Positions 6,101 to 7,523 of a stretch of DNA of 7,523 nt are shown piece after piece (position 1 is the stretch's first letter; the number at the start of each line of letters is the position of its first letter). Both the position numbers and the translations under genes were made by a program. Location of the stretch: positions 1 through 7,523 of the forward strand of contig CANRHF010000091.1 in the NCBI GenBank assembly GCA_947630345.1, written 5' to 3'. The notes under the pieces were generated by a model that had not been told where the DNA came from, did no database searches, and saw only the letters and a program-made list of their open reading frames with translations. Origin of the DNA: an uncultured Oscillospiraceae bacterium (GTDB lineage: Bacteria; Bacillota; Clostridia; Oscillospirales; Oscillospiraceae).

Positions 6101-7375
6101 TTAGCCTGCCAGAGCCTGCGTGACAAACTGGTCCAGCATTGCTTGTAGATCCGCGGTGGAGTGGGCTTCCAGCTCGGCGCCGAAGGCTTCCGCGGGCGTC
6201 CAGAAGCCGCCGAGAACCATCTGGGAGATCGCGAATTCACTCTGGGCGCTCAGCGCCTGGAGTGCCAGGTTGGAGGCGATGGTTTCATCGGCCAGGGCGT
6301 TGACATTGGAGGGGCCGTAGTTCAGGACCTTGTAGCGCTCGATCTGAGCGGCCTCGCTGGTCAGATATTCCGCCAGTTCCATGGCGTCCACGGGATAGGC
6401 GGTCTGGGAGTTGACCCCGTAGATCTTGCAGCCCAGGAAGGAACCCATCTGGACCTGCTTCCCGTCGCAGGTGAAGGTGGGCAGCTTGCAGCAGCCATAG
6501 TTGTCGCCCAGCTTCTTCTGGATGGCGTCGGCCATCCAAGTGCCGGAGACGCCGCAGGCGATCGTGTCGCCAATGCCGCCGGCCAGAACGGAATCGTCGC
6601 CGGTCACAAACGCGGGATTATTGCAGAACGCGCGGATCGCCTCCGCGGCGGCAAGGCCGTTGGCGTTGTTGAAGTCGATGACCTGCTTGCCGTCTTCGAT
6701 GGTCAGGGTGCAGCCGTTGCCCAGGAAGAAGGAAGCCAGATACCAGCCGTTGGAGATGTCCATGTGGACCTGCTTGCCGGCGGCGTTGGCGGCGGCCAGA
6801 ATGCCATCCAGAGTAGCCAGATCCTCCTCGGTGAAGACGGACTTGTCATAATAGAGGAAGTAGCCGTTGTCGGAGGTCATGGGGTAGCCGTACAGCGTGC
6901 CCTCATAGGAGGCCGCGCCGATGGAGCCGGGCGTGTTGGCGGCAATGATCGCCTCGGTGTTGCGAGTCACCTCGTACAGAGCGTCCGCCTTGACCAGATC
7001 GACCAGCTGATCGTCCGCGAACAGGAACACGTCCGCCGCTGCGGCGGGATCTTCCAGATAACGGGACTTCCCGTCAACCGCGCCAACAGCGCCGTACTCA
7101 AAGGTGTATTCCTTCTCGGGATGTGCGGCGGCAAATTCGTTGCAGAGCTTTTCGGTCAGCTCCAGTTCGCCCTGATCCGCCCAGACCTTCAAAGTGACCT
7201 TTTCCTTTTCCGTAGGGGTTTCGGAAGGATCGGGGGTTTTGGAGGGGGCGGGGGTATTGGCCTGCCCCTTGGTTTCTTCGGTGGAGGGATTGGTTTCGGT
7301 GGTCGTGTTGGAGCATGCCGATAGCATGCATACGGTCATCAATACTGCCAACAGCAGCGCGACGATCTTTTTCAT
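6101..7375 (-). CDS. malE: MalE-like maltodextrin-binding lipoprotein
   Basis: This substrate-binding lipoprotein of the ABC importer has 424 residues. Residues 1-20 form a lipoprotein signal (MKK start, hydrophobic core ALLLAVLM) with lipobox LSAC at 18-21; Cys21 would be lipidated, anchoring the protein outside the membrane. A flexible Thr/Ser/Pro/Glu-rich linker (about 22-58, e.g. KTPDPSETPTEKE) precedes the binding domain. That domain opens VTLKVWAD (60-67) and contains DVFLFADDQLVDLV (115-128), the typical maltose-binding family pattern. Further on, YGYPMTSDNGYFLYYDKSVF is the usual SBP_bac_1 core. The mature domain carries eight further cysteines, unusual for an exported protein. AAGGAG lies nine bases before the ATG. 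It is first in the operon, behind its own promoter and operator. Maltodextrin specificity is inferred from the family and neighbours; related oligosaccharides are possible. Confidence 0.93.
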   Translation of the reverse strand: MKKIVALLLAVLMTVCMLSACSNTTTETNPSTEETKGQANTPAPSKTPDPSETPTEKEKVTLKVWADQGELELTEKLCNEFAAAHPEKEYTFEYGAVGAVDGKSRYLEDPAAAADVFLFADDQLVDLVKADALYEVTRNTEAIIAANTPGSIGAASYEGTLYGYPMTSDNGYFLYYDKSVFTEEDLATLDGILAAANAAGKQVHMDISNGWYLASFFLGNGCTLTIEDGKQVIDFNNANGLAAAEAIRAFCNNPAFVTGDDSVLAGGIGDTIACGVSGTWMADAIQKKLGDNYGCCKLPTFTCDGKQVQMGSFLGCKIYGVNSQTAYPVDAMELAEYLTSEAAQIERYKVLNYGPSNVNALADETIASNLALQALSAQSEFAISQMVLGGFWTPAEAFGAELEAHSTADLQAMLDQFVTQALAG

Positions 7376-7402
7376 ATTCTTCCGCTCCTTTTTATTTTTC
7401 TC

Positions 7403-7424
7403 ACAAAAGGCGGGGACCCTTTGT
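7403..7424 (-). repeat. Inverted repeat at the expected transcript start of malE
   Basis: On the minus strand ACAAAGG (7418-7424) can pair with CCTTTTGT (7403-7410) around a 7-base loop, with one bulged T. The predicted transcription start is about 7425, so this is either a hairpin at the extreme 5' end of the mRNA, which could stabilise it, or a second regulator site over the start. It lies upstream of the ribosome binding site (7385-7390) and would not mask it. Confidence 0.4.
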
Positions 7425-7431
7425 TTCTGCC

Positions 7432-7460
7432 ATTGTACATATTGCGAACAAGCAAGTCAA
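7432..7460 (-). promoter_or_regulatory. Sigma-A promoter of the malE operon
   Basis: The minus strand shows TTGACT (7455-7460), a 17-bp spacer and TACAAT (7432-7437). Each box has one mismatch to consensus, and the spacing is ideal. Transcription would begin near 7425, giving a leader of about 50 bases before the malE ATG. No riboswitch would fit in that length. The -35 box directly abuts the TAG stop of the probable upstream gene. Confidence 0.85.
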
Positions 7461-7523
7461 CTAAAATATAGGAAAGCGTTTTCCCGGCGCCAGGGCCTCA
7501 TAGGCCGTCAAAATCCGCGCCGC
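7461..7523 (-). CDS. Probable 3' end of an upstream gene, partial
   Basis: From the window edge the minus strand has one frame open for 20 codons, ending in TAG at 7461-7463. The translation contains ILTAYEALAPGKRFPIF, with GC-rich codon use like that of the operon genes. The other two minus-strand frames stop within the first eight codons. I do not recognise the protein from so short a tail. If real, it runs in the same direction as malE and has no terminator before the malE promoter, so read-through into the operon is possible. The palindromic operator at 7471-7484 would lie inside its coding sequence. It could be chance open sequence. Confidence 0.4.
   Translation of the reverse strand, partial: AARILTAYEALAPGKRFPIF
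7471..7484. promoter_or_regulatory. LacI/CcpA-type operator (cre-like palindrome)
   Basis: GGAAAACGCTTTCC on the minus strand is a 14-bp palindrome with a central CG; six of seven base pairs are symmetric. It fits the catabolite-response consensus TGWAANCGNTNWCA everywhere except the two outermost bases, and also resembles MalR-type operators. Its centre lies about 53 bp upstream of the predicted start, just beyond the -35 box. The operon's own LacI protein or CcpA are the candidate ligands. From an upstream position like this CcpA often activates, while a repressor might act by looping or by contacting polymerase. Confidence 0.7.

Noticed and set aside
6034..6240. Longer N-terminus for malF (start at 6240)
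   Set aside because: It would overlap the end of malE by about 140 bp, the extra residues look out-of-frame (Arg/Ser/Pro-rich), and AGGAGGTG sits correctly for the ATG at 6033.
6161..7324. Very long open frame (387 codons) on the + strand opposite malE
   Set aside because: It is an exact antisense shadow of a well-supported lipoprotein gene. Its composition is Gly/Val-rich repetitive, as expected from GC-rich codons read backwards, and it has no domain or ribosome binding site.
7376..7425. Riboswitch or attenuator in the malE leader
   Set aside because: The predicted leader is only about 50 bases and holds one weak stem plus a ribosome binding site, too short for a known riboswitch class.
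1..7523. CRISPR arrays, tRNA or rRNA genes, defence or phage modules
   Set aside because: I saw no regularly spaced direct repeats, no cloverleaf or rRNA-like sequence, and no gene of such systems. The only mobile-element trace is the IS256-type remnant.

Overview
The window reads as chromosomal DNA of a moderately GC-rich Gram-positive anaerobe, most likely a gut-type member of the Clostridia. This placement is inferred from a lipoprotein-type binding protein with many cysteines, strong AGGAGG ribosome binding sites, a sigma-A-like promoter and a CcpA/LacI-style operator. No phylogenetic marker is present, so the taxonomy is tentative.

Left end (1-433): a more AT-rich, degraded patch. It holds short coding-like scraps with no intact gene, a perfect 10-bp inverted repeat flanking a consensus-like promoter, and the first ~35 codons of an IS256-family transposase broken by a stop codon and a one-base insertion. 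The transposase similarity stops abruptly at about 303, where an unrelated open stretch begins and runs up to the next gene.

434-1063 (+): an intact DNA-3-methyladenine glycosylase I (tag) with all expected zinc and catalytic residues. Its 3' end faces the operon on the other strand, and the two share a 17-bp perfect-stem hairpin (1103-1140) that should terminate transcription both ways.

1153-7375 (-): a five-gene maltodextrin-type operon, transcribed right to left: malE-like lipoprotein, malF-like permease, malG-like permease, cytoplasmic GH13 cyclomaltodextrinase/neopullulanase-type enzyme, LacI-family regulator. The last four genes are packed with 3-bp spacing or short overlaps. Only malE is set apart, by 67 bp containing a hairpin. 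The proposed flow is: MalE captures an alpha-glucan oligosaccharide outside the cell, MalFG imports it, the GH13 enzyme cleaves it in the cytoplasm, and the LacI protein senses sugar and controls the operon. No ATP-binding subunit is encoded here, so a shared MsmX/MsmK-type ATPase elsewhere probably powers the transporter.

Right end (7376-7523): the malE leader, a strong promoter (TTGACT, 17 bp, TACAAT on the minus strand), a LacI/CcpA-type palindrome just upstream of it, and probably the last 20 codons of another minus-strand gene whose stop codon abuts the -35 box.

I did not find a convincing new biological system. The operon is a recognisable type. The least explained DNA is the left 430 bp.
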